The notes below the pieces were generated by a model. It was not told where the DNA came from. It ran no database searches and worked only from the letters and a program-made list of their open reading frames with translations. The translations under genes and the position numbers were made by a program. Below, in pieces: positions 45,401 to 57,000 of a DNA stretch of 64,000 bases. Position 1 is the first letter of the stretch; every line of letters starts with the position of its first letter. This DNA is from Eunapius fragilis (lineage: Eukaryota; Porifera; Demospongiae; Spongillida; Spongillidae), in the NCBI GenBank assembly GCA_963681505.1, contig OY811978.1, positions 4,186,230-4,250,229 of the forward strand, written 5' to 3'.

Positions 45401-48400
45401 GAAAGCGTCGAATCATTTAGAAATCATTGCGCGATTGAACAGAGAATCACACAAAAATCCAGTGGTTAACACTAACACTTCAATTGTGTACCCCAGAAAT
45501 GCAATGAATGTCCACATGAAGTCATTTTTTACGTGACTCGCGTCGAGCGGGACAGCCAAGAGTCGGGTCACTTAGCTCTTCGTAGCAATCGAGCGATATC
45601 GAAAAGTAGAACAAGCCTGCGTTGTTTCCGTGTCATAAGACTGTACTCGTCTCCATTGTCCGTACACTCCCGGCTCGAAACAGTGGAAAGTAACAGCTTG
45701 GAACACCGCAGCAATCTTACATGGAACCTACTAACGTACAGTACCCGATCGGTCATAGAGAAAATTCGCAGCTCGACCATAGAGAAAATTAAGCGTAAAA
45801 AATTAAGCGTAACATCGGTAACTATTGAAACTATCTAGTGTTCATAGCAACCGCTATGAAAACTAATGGTTTGCTTAGTCGCAATGTATACGCTCAGTTT
45901 TCGAGCTGCTCTATGACCGAGCGGCTACTGTAGTCGGATGAATACACTTGTGTAACTTTATTTAGCTAAGGCTAAAGAAAGGCTGGGTGTCCTTTCATTT
46001 TATACTGCTATTCATGGATGCTTAACCCCCATAATATAGGCGCCTACTACGTTGAAGGAAGGTAGGAGAATACGAAATGCCATTCCTCCAATGTAGGGTT
46101 CTAAAACTGGCAAGATGGCTAGAGGATCAAAGGCTGAGGCCATCTCAAGTGATTTTTTCATTATGGCTGGTAGTAGCTTAGTAATGTAATTAGCCTGTTA
46201 TTCATTGTGACAAACACATTGCATACAAATTAAAAGATTCACAAGTTAAGTGAATCATTGTGGGCTAACAGTCCAACATACTTACAGTTGCCAAACAGAG
46301 AAATAGTGAGAACAAGACACACAGAAGTATGTGGCCTAGAAAAGCTGCTAGTGACTGGAGTGGGATAAGGATACATGTATTTCAAGCCAAGGTATACCTG
46401 TGGAAATGAAGCCATGCACATTAGTAAATAAGAGTCTGCACATATTTAGTGATGGTCAAAGGAGTATTCAATCTGAAGAAGTTGCCTCAATTGACAAACT
46501 CAGATAACATAGTGCAATCAATGGAAGAGACAGCTAACATGTGCATGCTATGTAGATTGAGGTACAAGCAGTTACCTTCTTAACTACGCATAGACTCCCA
46601 AGCTTTTCAGGAGGTTTCATTTTGCTTGTGTTGCCATGCTAACGTGTATGAGCAGGCAACTCCCACCATGTGCCTCTCATGGTCCTACCCAAATCAGTTG
46701 GTGCTACATGGCCTGACGGCACCAACATTATTAAATGCAGACATTGTTGATATGGTCTCTAGATGATGATGTGCTAGCAGATAGGAAGTCAGCTACTCTC
46801 TGTGCTCTATCATTAATAATTCAGGGGCGTAGGAACGCCCTTAATAGGGGGGGCCCAAAGTCATATTATTCATTGAATTTCACCGTACATGGTATCACCT
46901 ATCACCATGTACGGTGAAAATCGATGAATAATATGACTTTGGGCCCCCCCTATTAAGGGCGTTCCTACGCCCCTGTAATTGATACACTAGGACCATCACT
47001 GGGCCTGCACATAAACTTGCCATAGTGGGAGCTTAAAAAATGGCATCGCCATGTTCCCATTAGGTATGAAGGTCTCTCATGTGCCGCACCTGGTCATACT
47101 TGGTGCTAAATTGGGGACTACCTTTTCTGTGCCTGTTAAGGCAACCATACACTAGGCAACAATGTTGCATGCAACTCAATGAATGCAATTATATTTTCAG
47201 TAAAACATTAGTTTACTGATATTTTACTAGAAATGTACTAAAATTCATAGTGTTGCACGCAACATGTTGCCTAGTGTATGGTCGTCATTACATTGCCTCC
47301 AAGCACACTGAGGCCATGAAGCTGTTGTCACGGCTGGTAGAAGTGGCTTGCTTGATCCTCAGGTTGCCCTGATCCTCTTACGAATGTGTGGAGGTTATTG
47401 TAAGCTGGTCCATTTGGCTAGAGCAACACCTCCTAGTCTGGCCTCTGACCCTTTGCAGCTATTTGATGCAGAAGTTAGAGAGTGGTTTACCCTGTGCACT
47501 GCAGTTCCAGTATCCAATTTGACATGGCAGCAGGCTCAGCTCAGTTTAAGCCATGGTGGTTTGGGAGTCCGCTCTGTTTCTCACCACTCTTCCGCTGCCT
47601 ACATTGCCTCTCTTTGTTCTTCTGGTTTTGCTAATAGAGGGATCACAAACACCTTGTTTGTGCAGTTGATAGTTTCAACAGTATTGTTTCCCTGTCCGAG
47701 ATAGTTACTGTGGCATCCATATTGGCATCACCCATGCAGCAGAGAGCACTGTCTTAGAAGATAGAGGATTATCAATTCTCAATATTTTATGAAGCATCAA
47801 CACCTGCAGACAAGGCACATCTTTTATCCACGTCAGCCCCACATGCTTCATCTTGGCTGTTAGTCACTCCGGCTACCAGACTGGATCTCCATCTTGACCC
47901 CAATGAGCTACAGACTGCAGTGAAGTGGGGACACTACAAGAGAAATCTCCTGCTCTTATGTCCAGATACAGCACTTGACCAGCTGGGTAATCACGCTGCC
48001 ACTTGCTAGTAAGGGGGAGATGTGGTCTCTCGTCACAATCGCCTGAGAGATCTAGTGCTGGAATTCTGCCGCCGTGCCCACCAGGGGGTGAGGGTGCAGA
48101 AAGGCAGTGGTCTTACATCTGATCACAACCGTACTCAACCAGCTGACATACTTGCATTGGATTGGGACAGAGGAAGGCATGCAGCCTTTGATGTGACCGT
48201 AACATCCCCATTGTCTGTATCCATTCTCCCTGAGGCAAGCATGTCAGTGGGGGTCAGCAGGACTTGAGGCAGAGGTGCAAAAGCACAGAGCCAATGACCC
48301 CAAGTGCACTGAGCCGGGATGGGTTTGTGTCCCATTTGCTGTAGAGACGTATGGCAAAGAAGCTCATGCCACCTTCTCCCGCCTCGCAACCTGCATCACC

Positions 48401-51400
48401 ACCACCTCTTCATGCCACAAGAGCCAAGTCTTGGGTGAAATGTATGGCAGGCTAAACTTCACCCTCATCCGAGCCATCTCAAGGACCATCCTGGGTAGAT
48501 GCCTATCCATCAAAGACAATGTAGAATTCTAACGTGTGTTAAGCTATATTGTACATGTATTCATGTTCGTATACCCTGTATGTATAATGAAAAAATAAAT
48601 AATTCTTATTCATGCAAATGTCCAATTGACCTCATGTGCTCATCCTACGCTTTGATCTGTTCTCCTTTTATCTGTATTTTCACTGTATGTGTATCCTATT
48701 ATATTATATTATTATTACATATGAAGAAAAAAAAATTCATGCATATGTGGTTTAACTATAATTAGCTCAATAGAATTGTATTTAGATAGCATTTCTTTTA
48801 TAATCATCTAACACACATCTTCCCCTCACTTCAGGTTCATGCCAACAGTTCACCCTCAGTTATCCACCTAAGGGTACCTACTCATGTCCTGGAAGCAACA
48901 TTACATACACCTGTGTTCTTTACTCAAGCTTTGCTGGTGTGATCACAATCTGGAGAGGATCAGCCTTTAACTGTAGTATTGGAAACCAACTATCACTATC
49001 CCAGAAGTCAGGTGGAGTAGTCAATCCAACTGCTAGTGGATCATGTGGCAATCTCTCTGCTGTGACAACAAATGTCTCCACTGATGGATATTGCTACACA
49101 TCTGTCCTCACCATTCCTGCTGTTCAGGGTCTGAATGGGACCACAGTTATGTGTGCAGATGGTGTTACTGGAGCTGCTGTGGGAAATGATACTGTGTTTG
49201 TGAAGATGGCAGGTGAGTTGTTGTTCAATGTTATGCATTTGTGGGTGCAATAATTATGAACACCCCAACATCCATGAATCCCCACCTCCCTCTCCCAGTA
49301 TCTCCTGGTCCTGTTGGGAACATGAGAGTAAGCAGTACATCTGTGAACCAGCTAACAGTGACCTGGACCCCTCCCACTACTGGTGGTGTTCCTACCAGCT
49401 ACAATGTCAGTATCAATGACAGCAGTAGTCCTGTGGTCTTTACTGATAATGGATCATCACTGTACACCCACACCTTCACTGGACTGATCAGTGACACACT
49501 CTGCATAGCATCAGTGGTGGCCATCAACTGTGCTGGGAGTAATGTGGTGACACAGACCAAATGGACAGGTGACCATGGAGTGCAGGGTATCAAGTTGTAC
49601 AACAAAGAGGAAAACAGTCATAAAGAGATTTATAAATATGCCAGGGGTCATTTCCATCTTGATCTTACTATTTTCTATCCTTCTTTCTAAATCTGCATTC
49701 ATACATATCTCTATTTGCATGAATCATATCAATATTCACATACCTCTCTTTGCAGTGGCAGACCCTCCAGACAAGGACAGTATCCATGTTGTATTTGTTT
49801 TGTACCCAAACATGATCGTCCATAGCCTGGATGTCACCTGGACACCTGTGGTAGGCAGACATACCATGTGTGCTAATGATGAACCATTTGGTCACCTCCA
49901 GGGAGGCAGTGTGACCATGTACACAGTGAGGGTTGTTGGTGATGGTACCTTTGTTGGCAATGGCTCTACAACTTGTACCACCTCACCTTGCATCCATTCC
50001 CTATACCTCAAGGGATATGTATCCACAACCAACTACACCATCTTCATTGCATCCATAAATGGAGATGGAGATATTGGTCCAGAGAATTTTTCTACTATAA
50101 ATGGTTAGTCTGTAATTTATTTGCTACCCTGGTTACAATAGTACAGCAACTGTTATCCATATATGAGTTGATTTCTCAAAAATGCAGAGGAAATGATGCA
50201 CAGATCCATCCATGTATTGAAGCAGTTTCACTTGTCCCATGACCTTTATAACACATGTCAATGCCTAATATGAAACTTTCAGTTTAAGCTGAAAGATTAT
50301 TGATAATCAATATGGTTGATTTCCTAGTTATCAACAATATCACAGCTGTGAACTATGGTGTTTCCAATGCATCCATTGAATGCTCATTTTGGGACAACCA
50401 GTCTCTCTACTGCTTAGTGTGCTGCAGTACTGATCCAACAGCTCCTCCTAACTCAAGTGTGTACAACATCTCCTCTACCAGAGGCACAGAGGTGACTGTT
50501 GACCTTGATGGCCTCACCAGGGGTCAGACTTACTACTGCAAGGCAGCAGCTACCAACAACAATTCCAGTCCTTACAACTGCACCTTTCCAGGGTTTGGTG
50601 GTGTTAATGCATTTGTCAGCTTCAAGACTGTATCAAGACCAACAATGCAAGCAGGTGTCTATTGCATGATACCAGGGGTTTCAGAGTGCAATTGATATTA
50701 ATTGTGTTCATAATAGCATTTTTTCATTTCCAATTTTTCCTTTTTCAAACAGTAACCACACCTAGAAGTACAAACCCTGTTTCCTCAGGTATTTATGGGT
50801 GCAGAAATGAATATATACTTTACCCATTGTAATACAAATGTTACAGCAATCATCGCCGCCATCACTACCCCCTTAGCCCTTTGTGTTGTCTTGGTCATTA
50901 TTGCCATGGCGATTCTCTTCATTTGCATCAGGACGAGGAGAAAAGGTGCAATTCTAAAGTGATTGTAACCATGGTTACCATGGTGACAAATAATTTGTGC
51001 ATCAGCAAAGCACAGCCCACACATGCATAATTATATTCTGCTCTTCTGCTTCAACCCACACACACATTTACGCACACTCACACACATATACCCCACATGC
51101 TTACAGGAGACAAGACAAACAGGTAAATCCATGCATGGTGAATGTGCATAGGGTAAATGTTAAAGCTGACTATCACTTTAGTAGCAATGTTGCATATAGT
51201 AGTAGCGCCATATGATAGTATGTACTGCATGTTTACAATTCATTTTCAGATTTCCGTCCACTTCGTTGCAAGAGCTACAGAAGCAGAGGGAGTGAGGCTT
51301 GTGGAACGCGTAGCATAGCGCATGTAGTGTAGAATTATACAAACTGTTCTGCGTATTTATCTGCATGACTGAATTTTTTATCATCACTCGTCCCTAGACG

Positions 51401-53596
51401 ATATATCCGCACCTCTGAAGTGGTCGCCTCTAATGCCGTGTACATATACAGTAATCACGATAGAATATACACCGAATGCTCATGTACGCGGGACTACGAA
51501 CATGTAAATGCAGCCAATCAGACGTCCACAACCGAGGACACTACACATGTGTATAGCACCCCCGACAATAAGGTACAGATATTATGTGAGCGCGATTTTA
51601 CGTAACGCGCAAGATAGATGATACGATTAACAAGTTGAAACAATGACGTCGACAGAGATGCGGTTTCATGCATGACATTCCGAAGTACAGGGGGTTAGTC
51701 GGGTGTGGATGGGGGTGGTGATGAAAGCTATGTGGCCCTACCATCTATGGCGCTTAATTATTCTCCTCATGTTTCAGATAAAACCACACACCCCCTCGTC
51801 CTATATACGTACACACGAAGGGCCGGACACAGGGCATGGGTATGGACGCCTGGATGACGCAGACCCATCGCAGAAGAAAGTGACTGTTATGCGCAGCCCG
51901 GACGACGTCTTAGGCCAGGTAAGCACATCTGTATGTGTACTTGCGCATAATGTACAACAAGTACTTCTGTTGCACCACAGGTAAAGTGCATATCATAATG
52001 TTCAGTTGGCATTGCATTATAGACTGATCATAAATAGTATATGGACAAGATGGAAGATTTTCACGTTGATAAATCATTTCTGCACCAAAGTGTTCAATGA
52101 GCACGCAGTTGTACCAGTGAATGTGAGGGCGAGCATATACGGTATAATAATTTAAGGTATTTGCTGAGACCAACCAACCAACCAAGCACATGGAGTCCAA
52201 CCATGTAGGGTGTGGGGAGGCCAACCATGTAGGGCGTGGGGAGGACAACCATGTAGAGTGTGGGGAGGCCAACCATGTAGGGTGAGGGGAGGCCAACCAT
52301 GTAGGATTAATAGAGGCCAACCATGAAGGGTGTACATGGAGGCTATCACATGCACACAAGAGCCAGGTACCCCTGAGACTGTGTACAAACATGTAGTTCT
52401 CAAGAAAATTTGTTTTGTACATCACCATTGCAATAACAGTAAACACTACCTGTTATGGGTACGGGTGATATTCATAATATGACGCTGTGAAAGGAATAGA
52501 GGAAAAACATGATATGACCAATAATGGTCAGGGCACTGCCATGTGATTAGCCTGACTGACAAGCTGAAGTAAGGGAGGCTGCTGAAGACTTGTATCTATA
52601 ATCAACTCCTTTCATGTTTAGAAGTACTCTGAGAGTCTGCTAATACAGTATTAGAGCATTGCAGAAACTTTACATAAGTTGTAGCCTAACATGTGAGCAT
52701 TACAATAGAACTACATGACATCTATATAGGTCAATTAATTAGAGGGAACTACATACACATGTAGTGCATTTGCACACCTCACTGAGAAGTACCATTTCAA
52801 TTAATGTGTGTAAGCATATTCCATAATGCCCTCTCCCTACTCATCATACCCCAAATCCATCAATCAGAGTATCACACCTTCATTGAAATGTTTCTTTTTA
52901 CATTAAATAAATGCAATTCAAGTTGTCAACTTTTTTATTTTGCCAATTAACAACAATCCACTGTATATGCATTTTCTGTTGGAGAGGTTGCATGCCATGT
53001 TACCACAGTTTTGTGCCTACTCCATGTTACTGCCTCCTGGAAAATTGATTTATGTCTTTCACTTCTAATCTAAGTCCAAATATTTGTAATCAATGCATGT
53101 CTTGTGAAGAACTAAATATTGCAATCACAATAGCCATCAAAGCTAGTAGCCACCAGAGTTAGTAGCCACCTGTGCATGCTGGTCCAGACTATTTGTATAT
53201 CAGCAAAGGGTGCAATCAAATAGCTACTGACGGCCAGTAATATGCACAACAGGTCGTAACATGGAGTAGGATGATCACATGATGCACGTGTTGGACACCT
53301 GCACTGGATCTGTGAACACAACTGCCATGTATTCCTCTACAAACATACTTTTCCTCACCTAACATAGCATGCCACCATGACTATCAAAGATGACAGTTAC
53401 TCTGTACCACTGAAAGCGTCAAAGTCAAATGGAAAAGGTATGTGTGTTCTACATGCTGTCACATACACACCACATGTGATCACTTGTTATAGTCGTACAA
53501 GTTCCAGTTGTGTCCCATCAAGTCCTGGCGCTGGTCCCTGAAGGCGACTATGCTCAACCTATGGATCATAAAGGAGTGCTTAAGAAGACCACATAG
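42445..53596 (+). CDS. Receptor gene C: Ig/FN3 single-pass receptor with long tyrosine-rich tail
   Basis: Exons: 42445-42493, 48835-49212, 49299-49568, 49756-50103, 50328-50654, 50753-50788, 50847-50945, 51107-51122, 51398-51572, 51778-51918, 53368-53437, 53493-53596. All phases agree; 671 codons with stop. Residues 1-17 are a signal peptide (MNTLKLFILTFSIIVQG). Then follow Ig-like (about 18-142), FN3 (143-232, LTVTWTPPTTGG), FN3 (233-348, YTVRVVGDG), cysteine-rich FN3-like (349-457), a Thr/Ser stalk, and a membrane helix (about 470-497, LALCVVLVIIAMAILFICI) with stop-transfer RTRRK. The tail (498-670) holds about a dozen tyrosines, including YSTP, YSVP, YAQP (YxxP), YSN and YGRL. YxxP is the known docking site of Crk/Nck-type SH2 domains. 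It is likely a surface adhesion or recognition receptor. Intron 1 (6.3 kb) holds MITEs and a LINE remnant. The signal exon and the microexon are the least certain parts. Confidence 0.75.
42522..42817. mobile_element. Foldback MITE, copy 4
   Basis: A diverged palindrome (CTCTATGAGAAAGTTGGTGG at the left, CCACCAACTTCCTCGTAGAG at the right) lying 30 bp inside intron 1 of receptor gene C. Confidence 0.8.
42818..43918. other. Intron 1 of gene C, unremarkable part
   Basis: Several short frames with no motif support. Confidence 0.3.
43919..44030. mobile_element. Terminal-like sequence of a hAT-type element
   Basis: CCAGGGGCGGATCCAGGATT followed by a G-rich stretch and GGGGCGGAGCCGCC resembles the CAGGGGCGGATCCAG termini common in animal hAT transposons. 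No matching inverted end was found nearby, so this is a fragment at best. Confidence 0.35.
45025..45400 (+). mobile_element. MITE-like repeat with TATCGCGATA ends
   Basis: The left part (AATAAATCACGATAC, ATATCGCGATATGCGATA) and the right part (CTCGATACAATATGGCGATA, ATATCGCGATGTATCACG) form an imperfect inverted pair. The inner stretch matches 205-335 in reverse. Confidence 0.55.
45401..46821. other. Intron 1 of gene C, no gene recognised
   Basis: Open frames of 60-100 codons occur on both strands, without motifs or splice context that would support them. Confidence 0.3.
46822..46975. mobile_element. Near-perfect palindromic MITE, 154 bp
   Basis: The left end CAGGGGCGTAGGAACGCCC and the right end GGGCGTTCCTACGCCCCTG are exact complements, and the arms pair for about 72 bp apart from one or two bases. 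The loop is only a few bases around GTATCACCTATCAC. CAGGGGCG termini suggest a hAT-derived element; no clean 8-bp duplication is seen. Confidence 0.85.
47141..47286. mobile_element. TIR MITE, 146 bp
   Basis: GCAACCATACACTAGGCAAC at the left and GTTGCCTAGTGTATGGTCGT at the right are inverted, continuing through TGTTGC; the interior is AT-rich. It lies next to the LINE remnant. Confidence 0.7.
47340..48535 (+). mobile_element. LINE remnant with restriction-like endonuclease, copy 2
   Basis: Same protein region as the minus-strand copy at 24678-26126: DPQVALILLRMCGGYCKLVH (47351), TWQQAQLSLSHGGLGVRS (47523), VVSRHNRLRDLVLEFCRR (48020), QPADILALDWDRG with AAFDVTVTS (48136-48210), and VPFAVETYGKE (48328). 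The finger region is damaged, and at least three stops or shifts interrupt it (near 47700, 48010 and 48268). The two copies are diverged, so they are independent old insertions. It lies within intron 1 of receptor gene C, immediately upstream of the Ig exon. Confidence 0.75.
51150..51215 (+). other. Relic of the short-tail terminal exon inside gene C
   Basis: In the intron after the microexon, an open stretch reads VNVKADYHFSSNVAYSSSAI and stop. AGCAATGTTGCATAT is identical to gene B, where it encodes the tail end SNVAY before the stop. In the frame of the microexon it could be read only through a 27-nt intron, too short to be credible. It looks like a remnant of the short-tail ending. Confidence 0.4.
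52196..52331 (-). repeat. 24-bp minisatellite, about 6 copies
   Basis: The unit GCCAACCATGTAGGGTGTGG GGAG is repeated with small changes, in the long intron before the last two exons of gene C. The TWLASPHP-type minus-strand frame is only a by-product of the repeat. Confidence 0.85.
52332..53367. other. Late intron of gene C
   Basis: AT-rich intron sequence between the exons ending 51918 and starting 53368; no other feature seen. Confidence 0.4.
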
Positions 53597-53887
53597 AATA
53601 TTCAGGTTAGTTATAAGACATCTGATTCCTTGCAGTTAATCTATTGCTCTATGTGTAAATTGGGCATCACCCTTGGAAGGGGGGGGGTGACCACAGGACC
53701 TCACAGCACATATATTCTTGCATCTATTGAGATTATAGACAGTTTATGATGGGGAGTGGAAGAGTGAGTAGTGAGAGAGGGAGTGGTGAGGAGTGGAAGG
53801 GTGAGGTGTGAGGTGACGTGTTGCAATGACAGCCTGGAGAAGAGGAACCATGTTTATTGTCATGTTTTGGTGTGAATGGTACTTGTG

Positions 53888-53915
53888 CGTGTGTGTGCGC
53901 GGTATGAATGATGTT

Positions 53916-53964
<49 letters not shown>

Positions 53965-54040
53965 GTGTGTGCGTGTGTGTGTGTGTGCGTGTGTGTGCGT
54001 AGTGTGAATTATGTTTGTGTTTGTGTGTGTGTGTGTGTGA
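53888..54040. repeat. (TG)n microsatellite with internal duplication
   Basis: Two blocks of GAATNATGTTTGTGTTTGTG followed by TG runs, with CG interruptions. It lies just after the 3' end of gene C. Confidence 0.9.
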
Positions 54041-57000
54041 TGTGCACATGCATTCATACTGTGCATAGAGCAATGATATACATCTATGTTTGCAGCCGTT
54101 CTCTGACTGGAAGGATACATGGAGGTACTGGAACATATACACATCACATGTAGGACACTGTTATTAAGTTTAGTAAATCGTTTAGACCTTGTGACTTGTA
54201 AACATAGCTGTTTACTGATTGTTATTGCATATGTTAAGTTTCATTTGTAAGTTGGGAAACTGTCTATTGATCAACCACCAACTTACTGTTTACCAAACAG
54301 GTCAGGCCTTCTTTGGGCAGGGAATATACCTGGTCTGTGTGATGTGGTCATAGTTTTGATGTCATTTCAGACTACCACCAAGTCTCTAGGAATCTACTAC
54401 ATTGATCAGCAGAGCCAGTCTTCTTATTGGGCACACACCCTGGTCTGGACATTCTGGTCTTCTCTGTCTTATGGATGCATTTGCATGCAGCAATGTTTCC
54501 AGTGAAAAGATGATGGAGCTATTCAGTGCACACATGCCTCACGTACTGCCCATTCATTTAGTCTATCATTGGCATAGGCTGCGGGTAAATGCCTTAAGCA
54601 AGCAAGGTGGGGAGGGGAGGGGAGGGGAGAGAGGAGGAGGAGGAGAGCATCATGAAACATAGAGAAAGACAACCTCTGCACCTATACAATGTACTTTGCA
54701 GGAAATTTGTGGCCACAAATAAAGCTGGAGTATGTGTTGTGTGTGACTGACACCCCCAAAGTATGCAAACAATGATATTCCCCTAGTGTACTGCACCTGC
54801 AAATGATTGAGCCCAAATGGCAACTATGAGAATATGAGGTCGTCAGTGGTTAAGGGTTATTATCATGACACCATCTGATAAATGAGATAACCTATTGAGA
54901 CAGGTTTAACAATTTCAAGATTGCCATATTCACTTCAGGTATAAATATTCTTGTCAAAAGTAGTTATCAATCTCAGCTGATGGAATTATTGTGAGAGTGG
55001 CTGACAAGCTATTCATTCTCTCTCAGGTGTAACAACTCATTGATAACCACATTTGGTCTGCTACTACAGAGTATTGTGATAATTATTTATCAATTGCACA
55101 GTATAAACCACAATCACAAAATATTATTGTGGTTATTCAATATTGGACAGGAAGTGATTTGCAGACCTTGGGAGTGTCACAATGTACCATCCAATACAAA
55201 TGTTGTATAGTGAGAGAACACAATGAGGGTGATGACATTGAATGACCCGGGGAAAAGTTGAGGTGATTTCTGCTGGCATATTAGGCACACTTAAAGCATT
55301 TGAAATTGTTGGGTTTCGAAATCAAATGTTATGGAAATGCATCATAGTTTTACAAGACAATTATATTGGGAAAATATTGAAACCTTTCTTGAGTATTCAT
55401 TTTTGATTTGTCTAATTTCCTCTAGGTAAATTTTTTCCGTGCCAGATGACTACATTTTATGTCATATCTGATGATCATGTTCCCTCAGTTCATGAGACTT
55501 AGTGGTGAGGAATCATGATATGTGGAGAAGCCTGATTACAAAAGATACTCAGATTGTATATCAAGCATTAATTAATATTTCATTGTATTCTACTTTTAAG
55601 ACAAGTGCCCTCCGCTGAGAGGTTAAAACATATATAATCACAAGACAAAGTTAGAAACGTCTGAACATGAGATTTTCACTACTGGAATTAACTAAGAGTT
55701 GTTTATCGCAGGCATATACAAAAATTTGATTTGAGACAGCAAATGGGTGCATCAATGCTATGCACGAGAAAGAGAAGGAACAACACATAGCCTTACATTA
55801 TAGTAGTGGAGCTCAGGTGGATGTAGATCTATTGAAACAAAAAATCATGTAAAATCAACCCAATCAGCTTGGTGTTTTTGCAAAAATAACAAGGGTCAAA
55901 CAATCTGTTAGAGAGAGGAATAGGTTCAGGAAGATGCTTGTAATTCTTGTCAATTGAGAAATCACCACTACACAAGTAGCTGATTGTATGGGCATAGGGA
56001 TATTTGAAATGCAGAGCATTCTTCAATCAAGATAATTGCGCACATGATTATATCAGCTATGTTATTTCATGATGATGTTGCCATGAAATACAAATTCATT
56101 TGAATCATCTTATTCAAGAAGTAAAACTCAATTTAATGCAATGAATATTTAATTAGAAAAGACCATACAGATGGTTAACATGCAAATCCTTTAGGGGGCC
56201 CAGACAATGAATGTTCAATAGAGAATGTTCATGTGTAAAAAGGATGCACCACAGAGGCTTGGTCATATCCAGCAGTAGAGCATAGTACTCAGTGAAGAGC
56301 CAACACTTCCATTGTTAAAGCTTTGCTAACAGCCTTTAAAGCTTTGTTAACCATACAATATAGCTGATGTTAATATCTAATCTCAACACATGATTTGACA
56401 GGGATTGCTTTTAAACCATAATGGATGATCATGTCTCCTACTGTTCCATTTCTATTGATTTTAACAGGCGCCAGATGATGAAGACTAATGGCAGAAAATG
56501 AGATGACGTATGTGCATGCTTTGGAGCGATACATATCACTGGCTTCATGACCATAAAGGGAATACCCTGGAGATTCAGGGACACTACAGTTGTACACTAT
56601 ACTGGTCCAGGTGATAGAATTAATCAGTATGATGTGTTTTGATTTGCCTTGAACCAGTGGGAGATATGCATAAAAGTCACCAGTATGTATGCTGGTCTGT
56701 CATTGGTGAGACCATGACCCTCCTCCCCACTGATGCTCACGTCAACAACCTCATAACAAATATGGTGAATGAATACATCTCCCAGGTGATGTTTGGCCTG
56801 CCATAAATGTCTGGCAGAGCAGGATAGGGTGGTGGGGGTGCCAACCTTGAAACAAAAAGGGCCTCCTTACCTGAAGACATTTCTTACTAAACCCATCCAC
56901 ACCTAACCACCATGTCACTGCAGTCTGGTTATTAGACTCCAAGTTTAAGCCTAAGTCCATGTTATCACTCATAGCCCGGAAGGTTCATACATGGCTGCTT

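Noticed and set aside
51251-51300. Possible extra tail exon after TTTTCAG
   Set aside because: It enters in frame (FPSTSLQELQKQRE) but meets a stop before any GT donor, while the direct joint from the microexon to 51398 keeps frame.
53744-54153. His/Thr and Val/Cys repeat frames
   Set aside because: Both strands of a (TG)n microsatellite.
54402-54662. 86-codon open frame after gene C
   Set aside because: No motif, runs into a GGGGA repeat, and no splice context.
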